64,000 bases of DNA from Streptomyces indicus (lineage in GTDB: Bacteria > Actinomycetota > Actinomycetes > Streptomycetales > Streptomycetaceae), in contig NZ_FNFF01000004.1 in the NCBI RefSeq assembly GCF_900100315.1, forward strand, positions 310,001-374,000, written 5' to 3'. Shown here in pieces: positions 7,894-15,537 of this stretch. The position numbers and the translations under genes are program-made. The number at the start of each line of letters is the position of its first letter. The first letter of the stretch is position 1. The notes beneath the pieces were generated by a model. The model saw only the letters and a list, made by a program, of their open reading frames with translations. It was not told where the DNA came from and did no database searches.

Positions 7894-8868
7894 CTACGGA
7901 AGCTGCCTCACCTTGTCGACGACTCCCCACTCCACCGTGTGCGACAGCTGGATGTACGTCTTCGTACCGTCGCGGGAGATCCGCTCGTCGCGGAAGCCCA
8001 GGAATTCATAGGTCTTCGCGTCGAAGATGAGGAACCTGCCCTTGAAGCGCTCCGGGAAGGCGATGCCGACGCCGCTGCGGCCGGCGGAGTCCTCGACCCC
8101 TTCGACCGTCTCGACGCCCGGGACGAGCGCCAGCCCTTCGTATGCCGCGGCGCGCAGTCCCTCGGGCAGCAGCGGCCACTTCAGGAGTTCGCCGACCATG
8201 AAGTAGGCGTGGGCTCGCTCCCCGTCGTCGTAGCTGCTGACCGGCCTCTCGGAAGAGCCCGCGGAGATCAGGGCCGACACGAGCTTCTCCGGGTCGGTGG
8301 GCAGCTTCTCCAGCTCGTCCCACTTGCGGGGCGGCCACACACTGCCGCCGTCCCCGCCTTCCCACATCTCCTTGCCGAGCTCCATGCTCAAGGAGCGGCG
8401 GGAGCCGTCGACCGAGCTCCACATCTCGTCGGTGTAGCTCCTGACCTTGCCGGTCCTCGTCTCCGTCTCGTTGATGATCCGCTTGGAGTAGACGAACTGG
8501 TCGTCGCGCGGCACCGCGGGCCTCTTCCCGTGCCTGCGCTCCCAGTCCGCCGCCCCGTGGAGCACCTCGGCCACGGCTACGTTGGCCACGTTCGGCGAAC
8601 TGCTCGCGGGCGGCTCGGCCTGCTGTCCTCCGCCGGAGCCGCCGTCCACGGAGACGAGGAGCGTCGTCGCCACCGCCGCCGTCACCACGCCGGTGGCGGC
8701 GATCCGCAGGACCGTGCGACGCCCCAACGGGCGTGCCGCACGCGGTTCTTCGTTCATCGCGGCGAACAGTCGCAGCCGCGCACGGTGGCGTGTGTCGTCG
8801 TCGAGAGCGGGCTCCTCCCACTCGCGCAGTCGGTCGAGTTCATCGGTCATGGGTGTGTGCCTCTTCAT
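7894..8868 (-). CDS. CU044_5270-type membrane partner of an ECF sigma factor
   Basis: 324-residue protein with a short acidic cytoplasmic N terminus (about 60 residues), one membrane segment (RTVLRIAATGVVTAAVATTL, near residues 65-84) and a large extracytoplasmic C-terminal domain. It lacks the zinc-binding HxxxCxxC motif of ZAS anti-sigma factors. ATG 8868 overlaps the stop of the sigma gene as ATGA, and GGGAGG lies 7 bases upstream, indicating translational coupling. The position suggests that it senses or transmits an envelope signal to the ECF sigma factor, which is an inference. The family (CU044_5270) commonly sits next to such sigma factors. A second Met codon six codons downstream is an alternative start. 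Confidence 0.75.
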   Translation of the reverse strand: MKRHTPMTDELDRLREWEEPALDDDTRHRARLRLFAAMNEEPRAARPLGRRTVLRIAATGVVTAAVATTLLVSVDGGSGGGQQAEPPASSSPNVANVAVAEVLHGAADWERRHGKRPAVPRDDQFVYSKRIINETETRTGKVRSYTDEMWSSVDGSRRSLSMELGKEMWEGGDGGSVWPPRKWDELEKLPTDPEKLVSALISAGSSERPVSSYDDGERAHAYFMVGELLKWPLLPEGLRAAAYEGLALVPGVETVEGVEDSAGRSGVGIAFPERFKGRFLIFDAKTYEFLGFRDERISRDGTKTYIQLSHTVEWGVVDKVRQLP

Positions 8869-9482
8869 GGGCGTGCCTCCCGGGAAGCCGTCGGATCGGA
8901 TCCGCCCAGTGCTTCGCGCAGTCTGCTGCGGGCCCGGTGCAGGCGTGACCTGACCGTGCCGACCGGGATCCCCAGGGCCTGGGCCGCCTCCTCGTAGTCG
9001 AGGCCGGCCCACGCGATCAGGAGGATCACGTCGCGGTGGCGCGCGGACAGGCCGGCCAGGGCCGCCGCGATCTCGCGGCGCACCCCGTACGCGCCGGCCC
9101 GCGCCACCGCGCGGTCGTCCACCGCCTCTTCCAGCTCCACGGGGGCGGGCACGAGGGCGAGCGCCTTGAAGCGGCGTGCCTCCGCGCGCCGGTGCCTGCC
9201 GATGAGGTTGGTCGCGATGCCGAACAGCCAGGGCCGGGCGTCCGCCCGCTCCCCGTCGTAGCGGTGCCGCAGCCGGAAAGCGGTGGTGAAGGTCTCCGCC
9301 ATCACATCCTCCGCGGCTTCGGCACCGAGCCGCCGGGACGCGTAGCGGTGCACGGCGTCGGCATGCCGGTCGAAGAGGAGGGCGAACTGCTCGGGCTCAT
9401 CCCGGGACCGCTCGATCACGCGGGCGTCGCTGTCCTCGCGGGGTGTCTCCGCGCGGGTGCGGACGCCCGGTACGACGGTCAT
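8865..9482 (-). CDS. ECF-family RNA polymerase sigma factor
   Basis: 205-residue sigma-70 family member of the extracytoplasmic function type. Region 2 covers about residues 35-100, with FDRHADAVHRYASRRLG and the core-binding DVMAETFTTAFR stretch, and RPWLFGIATNLIGRHRR marks region 2.4. Region 4 covers about 140-190, with LAGLSARHRDVILL and an HTH at YEEAAQALGIPVGTVRSRLHRARSRL. Regions 1 and 3 are absent, as in all ECFs. ATG 9482 is preceded by AAAGGAG. It is the first gene of a two-gene operon with the membrane protein at 7894. Immediately upstream lies a five-copy 21-bp tandem repeat in what should be its promoter region. Confidence 0.93.
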   Translation of the reverse strand: MTVVPGVRTRAETPREDSDARVIERSRDEPEQFALLFDRHADAVHRYASRRLGAEAAEDVMAETFTTAFRLRHRYDGERADARPWLFGIATNLIGRHRRAEARRFKALALVPAPVELEEAVDDRAVARAGAYGVRREIAAALAGLSARHRDVILLIAWAGLDYEEAAQALGIPVGTVRSRLHRARSRLREALGGSDPTASREARP

Positions 9483-9545
9483 CGGGGCTCCTTTCGTCAG
9501 GTGAACGCCTCGAAGGCTTGGGCTCGTTCACCTGTCCTTCGCCGC

Positions 9546-9650
9546 TCGCCCGGATCGGGTTCCATCTCGCCCGGATCGGGTTCCATCTCGCCCGGACCGG
9601 GTTCCATCTCGCCCGGACCGCGTTCCATCTCGCCCGGACCGCGTTCCGCC
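9546..9650. repeat. 21-bp tandem repeat, five copies, upstream of the ECF sigma gene
   Basis: Units of the form TCGCCCGGATCGGGTTCCATC start at 9546, 9567, 9588, 9609 and 9630, exactly 21 bases apart, with few substitutions. Because 21 is a multiple of three the array stays open on both strands and would encode heptapeptides, but no credible gene contains it. It lies 64-168 bases upstream of the sigma start codon. Confidence 0.92.
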
Positions 9651-9744
9651 GCGCTGCCGGGGGCCTGGTGATCCGTAGGGCGATACGGGCCGTGTGCCTC
9701 ATATGGCGATACGAAGCCGCGTGCCCCGACGGCGAAACGCACAA

Positions 9745-9773
9745 GGCCCGCCCGGATTCGACCGGTGCGGGCC
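9745..9773. terminator. Hairpin downstream of the membrane protein gene
   Basis: GGCCCGC (9745-9751) pairs with GCGGGCC (9767-9773), and an inner imperfect CCGG/CCGG pair extends the stem. It lies 20 bases past the minus-strand stop at 9793. Confidence 0.6.
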
Positions 9774-9792
9774 CTCGTGCGCGCAGCAGAGA

Positions 9793-10515
9793 TCAGACGA
9801 CCGCGCCCCGCCCCGGATCGTCGTCGTCCTCGTCACCGTCGCCCATCCGCATCACGAGCGTGGCGAAGCCGCCCAGGAAGCCGCCGATGCCGAGGGTGGT
9901 CAGCCACCACGTCATCGGCCAGCCGAAGAGGACCGCGAGGAGCAGCAGCACCGGGCCGCCGATCACCGCGAGCCAGGCGAACTTGGCCGTGGTGTCGGCC
10001 TCCGGGAGCGGGGGCGGCTCCGGCGGGACGAAGTGGCCCTCGTCCGACTCGTCGAGGTCGTCCTCCGAGGCCTCGGCCACGTCGTAGTCCCGCGGGCCCA
10101 CGCCCGGGGCGAACACGAGCGAGCCGGCCACGGGCTTGTCCGAGCCGGTGCGGGCGGGACCGCCGCGCTCCTTCTCGGCCTCCTCGGCCTCGGCGACCAG
10201 GCCCGCGAGGTCCTCCACCGACTTGAACGGCTTGGCGCCCGGCGGGTCGGCCGGCTGCTCGCCGTACCCCGCCACGATCGCGGCCCACGCGGCGTCCTCG
10301 TCCAGCGGCGCGGGCTTCGCCGCCTCGGGCTTCGCGGCTTCGGGCTTCGCAGGCTCCGCCTTCGTCAGGTCCGCCGAGGGCGTCTCCGCCTCCACGTCCG
10401 CCGGCTCACCCGCCTGGGCCGCGCGCGCGGCGTCCTCGGGGACGAGCCGCTCGCGCAGCTCCTCCTCGTGCTCCTCGCGGCTCTCGTCGCGGTCCGCCGC
10501 TTCGTGCTCAGCCAC
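9793..10515 (-). CDS. Hypothetical protein with acidic N-terminus and C-terminal membrane hairpin
   Basis: 240-residue actinobacterial protein of unknown function. The N-terminal ~160 residues are charged and low in complexity (EHEEELRERL, then repeated KPEAAKPEAAKP). The middle contains WAAIVAGYGEQP and FKSVEDLAGLVAEAEE. Near the C terminus two membrane segments (FAWLAVIGGPVLLLLAVLF and WLTTLGIGGFLGGFATLVM) are separated by a short GWPMTW turn, and an acidic tail DGDEDDDDPG follows. GTG 10515 overlaps the end of the upstream hydrolase gene by 8 bases, which favours this start. The two genes probably form an operon. No enzymatic motif is visible. Confidence 0.75.
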   Translation of the reverse strand: MAEHEAADRDESREEHEEELRERLVPEDAARAAQAGEPADVEAETPSADLTKAEPAKPEAAKPEAAKPAPLDEDAAWAAIVAGYGEQPADPPGAKPFKSVEDLAGLVAEAEEAEKERGGPARTGSDKPVAGSLVFAPGVGPRDYDVAEASEDDLDESDEGHFVPPEPPPLPEADTTAKFAWLAVIGGPVLLLLAVLFGWPMTWWLTTLGIGGFLGGFATLVMRMGDGDEDDDDPGRGAVV

Positions 10516-11293
10516 CGGCCGTCGTACCTTCCCGGGAATCCAGTGCGTCAGGCGCGAGCCGGCCGACGAAGGCGAGGCTCTCGTCGAAGATGCGGTCCGC
10601 GTCATGGTCCAACGTCGCCACGTGGTAGCTCTGTTCCAGCAGGATCTCGGTGACGTCCGAGGACGAGACCCGGCTGAGGATGCGCGCCGAGTCGGCGGGC
10701 GCCACCACGTGGTCCTGCGGGCTGTGCAGCAGCAGCAACGGCTGGGTGACCTGCGGCAGTTCGGCGTCGACCACGCGCGAGAACTGGCGCAGCGAATGCG
10801 CCGCGTGCAGCGGTACGCGCGTGTAGCCGAGCTCCTCGGAACCCTCCTTGGCGATGTCGCTCAGGACGCCCTTGGTACTGCGCACGAAGTGCCGCGCGAC
10901 CGGCAGGGCGAAGGCCATCGGGTCCTGCATCTTGTTGAACGGGTTCACCAGGACGATGCCGCTGACCGCCTCGCCGTGCTTGGCTGCGAGCCGCAGCGTC
11001 AGCGCGCCGCCCATCGACAGGCCGAACACGAAGACGTGCTTGCACCGCTCGCTCAGGGCGCGCAGCTCGCGGTCCACCTCCGCGTACCAGTCCTGCCACC
11101 CGGTCAGCGCCAGGTCCTGCCAGCGCGTGCCGTGCCCGGGCAGCAGCGGCAGGGAGACGGTCAGGCCGCGCGCCGCCAGATACTCCGCCCACGGGCGCAG
11201 CGACTGCGGGGAACCGGTGAAACCGTGGCAGAGGAGCACGCCGATCTCGCCGCCCTCATGGCGGTACGGCTCGGCTCCGGGGAGGACCGGCAC
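10508..11293 (-). CDS. Alpha/beta hydrolase (carboxylesterase/monoacylglycerol lipase type)
   Basis: 261-residue alpha/beta-fold hydrolase resembling Est30-type carboxylesterases and monoacylglycerol lipases. The oxyanion-hole motif LLCHGFTGSP lies at residues 20-29, the nucleophile elbow GLSMGG near 90-95 (Ser92), the acid in HSPQDHVV near 200 and the catalytic His in YHVATLDHD near 232. There is no signal peptide. The GTG start (11291-11293) has AAGGAG at the proper distance. It is divergent from the acyltransferase gene at 11514. Lipid ester hydrolysis near a phospholipid acyltransferase is plausible but unproven. Confidence 0.87.
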   Translation of the reverse strand: MPVLPGAEPYRHEGGEIGVLLCHGFTGSPQSLRPWAEYLAARGLTVSLPLLPGHGTRWQDLALTGWQDWYAEVDRELRALSERCKHVFVFGLSMGGALTLRLAAKHGEAVSGIVLVNPFNKMQDPMAFALPVARHFVRSTKGVLSDIAKEGSEELGYTRVPLHAAHSLRQFSRVVDAELPQVTQPLLLLHSPQDHVVAPADSARILSRVSSSDVTEILLEQSYHVATLDHDADRIFDESLAFVGRLAPDALDSREGTTAGG

Positions 11294-11513
11294 CTTCGGT
11301 CTCCTTCGTGAGGCGGGCTCCGGCGCGGGCAGCCGGAGTCGGGTCGGGAGTTGCGTTCACGGTACGCGACCGGACCGACACCGACCAGGGCCGATCCGCC
11401 CGCCCCGGCCGCCCGGGCGCCCGCGTCACGCCCCGGACGCCCCGTCATCCGGGAAGGAGCGCAGGCCCGGCACGGGTTAAGGTCGACCTGACAGAACGAG
11501 AAAGGCACCTGCG

Positions 11514-12251
11514 TTGATCTACGGCTTCATGAAGCTCACCGTCGGGGGGAGTCTGAAGACCGTCTTCAGGCCCTGGGTCGAGGGACTCGAGAACATCCCC
11601 GCGGAGGGGCCCGCGATCCTCGCGAGCAACCATCTGTCCTTCTCGGACTCCTTCTTCCTGCCCGCGGTGCTCGACCGCAAGGTCACCTTCATCGCGAAGG
11701 CCGAGTACTTCAACAGCCCGGGTGTGAAGGGCAAGCTCACCGCCGCCTTCTTCAAGGGCGTCGGCCAGCTCCCGGTGGACCGCTCAGGTGCGCGCGGCGC
11801 CGGTGAGGCGGCCATCAAGAGCGGCATCGAGGTCATCGAGCGCGGCGAGCTGTTCGGGATCTACCCCGAGGGCACCCGCTCCCCGGACGGCCGCCTCTAC
11901 CGCGGCAAGCCCGGCGGCCTGGCCCGCGTGGCGCTGGCCACCGGCGCTCCCGTGATCCCGGTCGCGATGATCGACACCGAGAAGATCCAGCCGCCCGGCA
12001 AGGTGGTGCCGAAGCTGATGCGCCCGGGCATCCGGATCGGCAAGCCGCTGGACTTCAGCCGGTACCACGGCATGGAGGGCGACCGTTTCATCCTGCGTTC
12101 GGTGACGGACGAGGTCATGTACGAGATCATGAAGCTCTCCGGCCAGGAGTACGTGGACATGTACGCGACGGCGGCCAAGCGGCAGATCGCGGACGAGGCG
12201 AAGAAGAAGGCAGAGCTCGCCAAGGCCGCGGGCAAGTCCAAGGAAAGCTGA
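11514..12251 (+). CDS. 1-acyl-sn-glycerol-3-phosphate acyltransferase
   Basis: 245-residue PlsC-type acyltransferase. It transfers an acyl group to lysophosphatidic acid to make phosphatidic acid, acting at the cytoplasmic membrane face. The catalytic HX4D motif is SNHLSFSDS at residues 38-46, and the glycerol-phosphate-binding motif YPEGTRSPDG lies near 118-127. The N terminus is amphipathic rather than strongly hydrophobic. The C terminus is lysine-rich (KKKAELAKAAGKSKES). TTG 11514 is chosen with GAGAAAGG upstream; the first Met codon is five codons downstream. The 29 bases covering the gene's 3' end and stop are repeated twice more downstream. The sensor kinase gene starts 120 bases later on the same strand. 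Confidence 0.88.
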   Translation: MIYGFMKLTVGGSLKTVFRPWVEGLENIPAEGPAILASNHLSFSDSFFLPAVLDRKVTFIAKAEYFNSPGVKGKLTAAFFKGVGQLPVDRSGARGAGEAAIKSGIEVIERGELFGIYPEGTRSPDGRLYRGKPGGLARVALATGAPVIPVAMIDTEKIQPPGKVVPKLMRPGIRIGKPLDFSRYHGMEGDRFILRSVTDEVMYEIMKLSGQEYVDMYATAAKRQIADEAKKKAELAKAAGKSKES

Positions 12252-12320
12252 CGGGCGCGGGCGAGTCCGAGGAACACTGACGGCCGCGGGCGAGTCCGAG
12301 GAAAGCTGGACGCAGGTCCG
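12233..12320 (+). repeat. 29-bp tandem repeat, three copies, spanning the acyltransferase stop
   Basis: Units beginning C(A/G)AGTCC(A/G)AGGAA lie at 12233, 12262 and 12291. The first carries the true stop TGA (12249-12251), the second repeats TGA at the same place (12278-12280) and the third has TGG. A shorter degenerate copy starts near 12313. Confidence 0.88.
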
Positions 12321-12371
12321 AGGAGAGCAGCACGCAGGGACGGTCCGTCGGGACCGCTGGGGGCGGGGGAC

Positions 12372-13580
12372 ATGGCCAGACGCGAGCGCGTGATGAGGAT
12401 GTCGGTCGAGCTGCCGCTGTGGCGTGCGCTGACCGCGTACCGCATCGGCACCATGGTGTACGCGATCGGCCTCTTCGTCGCCGCGTACGAGGAGTTCGCG
12501 CGCCCCTGGATCGCCATCGTCTACTTCGCGGTGCTCGCCGCCTGGACGCTCGGCACCCTGCGCTTCGTCGCCAACGCCACCGCCTGCACCAAGCGTTTCC
12601 TGTTCGTCGACCTCACGATCTCGCTCGTCGGCATCCTGCTCACCCCGGTCGCCGACTCCGCCCAGCGCATCGCCGGCGACGGCCCGACGCTGCCGTCCAT
12701 CTGGACGGCCGGTGCGGTGCTCGCGTACGCGCTGAAGGGCGGCTGGCGCTGGGCGGCCGTGGCCTCCGCGCTGGTCGGCGTCGCGAACATCGTCCAGCGC
12801 GGCCACCCCAGCCAGGACACCCTGCACAACGTGCTGCTCGTGTGGGTCGCCTCGATAGCGATCGGATACGTGGTGGAGGTCGCCCGCGCCTCCGAGCGCA
12901 CCCTGGCCCGCGCCCTGGAGATCGAGGCGGCCACCCGCGAGCGCGAGCGGCTGGCCCGCGACATCCACGACAACGTGTTGCAGGTCCTGGCCATGGTGCA
13001 GCGCCGCGGCACCGCGCTCGGCGGCGAGGCGGCCGAGCTCGGGCGGATGGCCGGCGAGCAGGAGGTCGCGCTGCGCACGCTGGTCGCGGGCGGCCTGCTG
13101 CCCGCATCGCGGGTCTCGGAGGACGCGCAGCAGGGGGCCTTCGTCCGCGTCGTCGACGAACCCGACGACGATCCGGACGACGTGCCCCGCGACATCCGCA
13201 CCCTCCTCTCCCCGTACGCGGGCTCCCGTGTCACCCTCTCGGAACCGGGTGCGCCCGTGCTCCTGCCGCCGGCCGCGGCGCGTGAGCTCGCGGCCGCCGT
13301 CGGTGCCGCACTGGACAATGTCCGGCAGCATGCGGGCGAGGACGCGCGGGCCTGGATCCTCGTCGAGGACTGGACGGACGAGGTGATCGTGACGGTGCGC
13401 GACGACGGCCCCGGGATCCCGGAGGGCCGGCTCGCGCAGGCGGAGGGCGAGGGCCGCCTCGGCGTCGCCCTCTCGATCCGCGGCCGGCTGCGCGACATCG
13501 GCGGCACGGCCGAGCTGATCTCGGTGCCCGGGCAGGGTACGGAAGTAGAACTGAAGGTCCCACGGGGGAAGGCGGATTGA
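12372..13580 (+). CDS. macS: MacS-type membrane sensor histidine kinase
   Basis: 402-residue NarL-class sensor kinase. The first ~165 residues contain four to five hydrophobic segments (for example MVYAIGLFVAAY and FLFVDLTISLVGILLTPVA) with no large extracytoplasmic domain, suggesting intramembrane sensing. A coiled stretch leads to the HisKA_3 dimerisation motif ERERLARDIHDNVLQVL, with the phospho-accepting His near residue 199. The ATPase domain carries the N-box ALDNVRQHA and the G-box DDGPGIPEG. Its stop overlaps the response regulator start as TGATG. Architecture and context match the MacRS system of S. coelicolor (SCO2121/SCO2120 as I recall), reported to control morphogenesis-related membrane protein genes. 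Confidence 0.9.
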   Translation: MARRERVMRMSVELPLWRALTAYRIGTMVYAIGLFVAAYEEFARPWIAIVYFAVLAAWTLGTLRFVANATACTKRFLFVDLTISLVGILLTPVADSAQRIAGDGPTLPSIWTAGAVLAYALKGGWRWAAVASALVGVANIVQRGHPSQDTLHNVLLVWVASIAIGYVVEVARASERTLARALEIEAATRERERLARDIHDNVLQVLAMVQRRGTALGGEAAELGRMAGEQEVALRTLVAGGLLPASRVSEDAQQGAFVRVVDEPDDDPDDVPRDIRTLLSPYAGSRVTLSEPGAPVLLPPAAARELAAAVGAALDNVRQHAGEDARAWILVEDWTDEVIVTVRDDGPGIPEGRLAQAEGEGRLGVALSIRGRLRDIGGTAELISVPGQGTEVELKVPRGKAD

Positions 13581-14272
13581 TGAGCGAGCAGCAGACGGAC
13601 GGGCAGCCGGGACAGCCGGTCAAGGTGATGGTGGTCGACGACCATCCGATGTGGCGCGACGCGGTGGCCCGCGACCTCGCCGAGGCGGGGTTCGACGTGG
13701 TGGCCACGGCCGGAGACGGCGACCAGGCGGTGCGCCGCGCGAAGGCCGCGGCCCCCGACGTCCTCGTCCTCGACCTGAACCTGCCCCTCAAGCCGGGCGT
13801 CCAGGTCTGCAAGGAGCTGGTCGGCGCCAACCCGAAGCTGCGCGTCCTGGTCCTGTCCGCCTCGGGCGAGCACGCGGACGTCCTGGAGGCGGTCAAGTCC
13901 GGCGCGACGGGCTACCTCCTGAAGTCCGCCTCGACGGAGGAGCTGACCGACGCGGTCCGCCGCACGGCGGTCGGCGACCCGGTCTTCACCCCGGGCCTGG
14001 CGGGCCTGGTCCTCGGCGAGTACCGCCGGCTGGCCTCGGAACCGGCCCCGGCGACCCCGGACGAGCCGAAGGCCCCCCAGCTCACCGACCGCGAGACGGA
14101 AGTCCTCCGCCTGGTCGCGAAGGGCCTCAGCTACAAGCAGATCGCCGAACGCCTGGTCATCTCCCACCGCACGGTCCAGAACCACGTCCAGAACACCCTG
14201 GGCAAGCTCCAGCTGCACAACCGGGTGGAGCTGGTGCGGTACGCCATAGAGCGGGGCCTGGACGACGAGTGA
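13580..14272 (+). CDS. macR: MacR-type LuxR-family response regulator
   Basis: 230-residue NarL/LuxR response regulator. The receiver domain (residues 12-130) has the acidic pair in VMVVDDHPMW, the phosphoacceptor Asp in VLVLDLNLP near residue 65, and the conserved Lys in GYLLKSAS near 116. A linker leads to a LuxR HTH (about 165-225) with LTDRETEVLRLVAKGLSYKQ and VISHRTVQNHVQNTLGKL. ATG 13580 shares its first base with the macS stop, so translation is coupled. By analogy with S. coelicolor MacR it should bind an inverted repeat of the type TGAGTAC-N2-GTACTCA (from memory). Candidate degenerate sites in this window lie upstream of the DUF4126 gene. Confidence 0.92.
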   Translation: MSEQQTDGQPGQPVKVMVVDDHPMWRDAVARDLAEAGFDVVATAGDGDQAVRRAKAAAPDVLVLDLNLPLKPGVQVCKELVGANPKLRVLVLSASGEHADVLEAVKSGATGYLLKSASTEELTDAVRRTAVGDPVFTPGLAGLVLGEYRRLASEPAPATPDEPKAPQLTDRETEVLRLVAKGLSYKQIAERLVISHRTVQNHVQNTLGKLQLHNRVELVRYAIERGLDDE

Positions 14273-14279
14273 CCCGGAT

Positions 14280-14298
14280 CCGGCCCGCACAGGGCCGG
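14280..14298 (+). terminator. Hairpin after macR
   Basis: CCGGCCC (14280-14286) pairs perfectly with GGGCCGG (14292-14298) around a 5-base loop, 8 bases after the macR stop. It is a plausible terminator for the macSR operon. Confidence 0.6.
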
Positions 14299-14476
14299 TC
14301 AGGGCCCGTCCCGGCGGCCGCCGGGGTCAAGCGACGACGCCGTGGCCTCGTATGAGTGAAAGCGGCTCGTCAACTGCCAAGCCGGCCGCGGCATTTGACG
14401 CCCTCGACACCGTGAAGTGACCTGGATCACCATTAGCGTGACGGGTCACACAGCGAACGTGGCGAAGGGATTCCCC

Positions 14477-15514
14477 ATGGGGGCCAAGAAAATCGGCGTG
14501 CTGACCGGCGGCGGCGACTGCCCCGGGCTCAATGCCGTCATCCGCGGCATCGTCCGCAAGGGCGTCCAGGAGTACGACTACGACTTCACGGGCTTCCGTG
14601 ACGGCTGGCGCGGGCCGCTCGAAGGCGACACCGTGCCGCTCGACATCCCGGCCGTGCGCGGCATCCTGCCCCGCGGTGGCACGATCCTCGGCTCGTCGCG
14701 GACGAATCCGTTCAAGGAGGAGAACGGGATCCGACGGATCAAGGAGAACCTCGCCAAGTACGAGATCGACTCCCTGATCGCGATCGGCGGCGAGGACACC
14801 CTGGGCGTCGCCGCCAGGCTCACCGACGAGTACGGCATCCCGGTCGTCGGCGTGCCGAAGACCATCGACAACGATCTGAGCGCCACCGACTACACCTTCG
14901 GCTTCGACACGGCCGTGGGCATCGCCACCGAGGCCATCGACCGGCTGCACACCACCGCCGAGTCCCACATGCGCGTCCTCGTGGTCGAGGTCATGGGCCG
15001 GCACGCGGGCTGGATCGCCCTGCACTCCGGGCTCGCCGGCGGCGCCAACGTGATCCTCATCCCCGAGCAGCGCTTCGACGTGGAGCAGGTCTGCGCCTGG
15101 GTGACCTCGCGCTTCAAGGCCTCGTACGCGCCGATCGTGGTCGTCGCCGAGGGCGCCATGCCCAAGGACGGCGACATGGTGCTCAAGGACCAGTCGCTGG
15201 ACTCCTTCGGCCACGTCCGGCTCTCCGGCGTCGGCGAATGGCTGGCCAAGGAGATCGAGAAGCGCACGGGCAAGGAGGCCCGTACGACGGTCCTCGGCCA
15301 CGTCCAGCGCGGCGGCACCCCGAGCGCCTTCGACCGCTGGCTCGCCACCCGCTTCGGCCTGCACGCCATCGAGGCCGTACGGGACGGGGACTTCGGGAAG
15401 ATGGTCGCGCTGCGCGGCACCGACATCGTGCGCGTACCGATCGCCGAGGCCACGGCGAAGCTCAAGACCGTGGACCCCGAGCTCTACAAGGAAGTCGGGG
15501 TCTTCTTCGGCTGA
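14477..15514 (+). CDS. pfkA: 6-phosphofructokinase, group III (actinobacterial)
   Basis: 345-residue phosphofructokinase phosphorylating fructose-6-phosphate. Motifs: the N-terminal phosphate loop TGGGDCPGLN at residues 10-19, GGEDTLG at 104-110, the catalytic PKTIDND at 127-133, and VMGRHAGWIALHSGLAGGAN near 173-192. Two donor-specificity positions are notable: Asp107 (in GGED) and Lys128 (in PKTIDND) are the residues usually associated with pyrophosphate-type enzymes, where classical ATP enzymes have Gly at both. The phosphoryl donor is therefore uncertain. ATG 14477 follows GAAGGGA; an in-frame ATG 20 codons earlier is less likely. Three pfkA paralogues are known in S. coelicolor; this position corresponds to SCO2119 in my recollection. 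Confidence 0.92.
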   Translation: MGAKKIGVLTGGGDCPGLNAVIRGIVRKGVQEYDYDFTGFRDGWRGPLEGDTVPLDIPAVRGILPRGGTILGSSRTNPFKEENGIRRIKENLAKYEIDSLIAIGGEDTLGVAARLTDEYGIPVVGVPKTIDNDLSATDYTFGFDTAVGIATEAIDRLHTTAESHMRVLVVEVMGRHAGWIALHSGLAGGANVILIPEQRFDVEQVCAWVTSRFKASYAPIVVVAEGAMPKDGDMVLKDQSLDSFGHVRLSGVGEWLAKEIEKRTGKEARTTVLGHVQRGGTPSAFDRWLATRFGLHAIEAVRDGDFGKMVALRGTDIVRVPIAEATAKLKTVDPELYKEVGVFFG

Positions 15515-15537
15515 GCGGACAGGGGGCCGGCGCGGGC

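Noticed and set aside
9497..9742. An 81-codon minus-strand frame containing the GEMEPDP-like heptapeptide repeats upstream of the sigma gene
   Set aside because: The frame stays open only because the repeat is 21 bp; the same array is also open on the other strand, and there is no ribosome site or family match.
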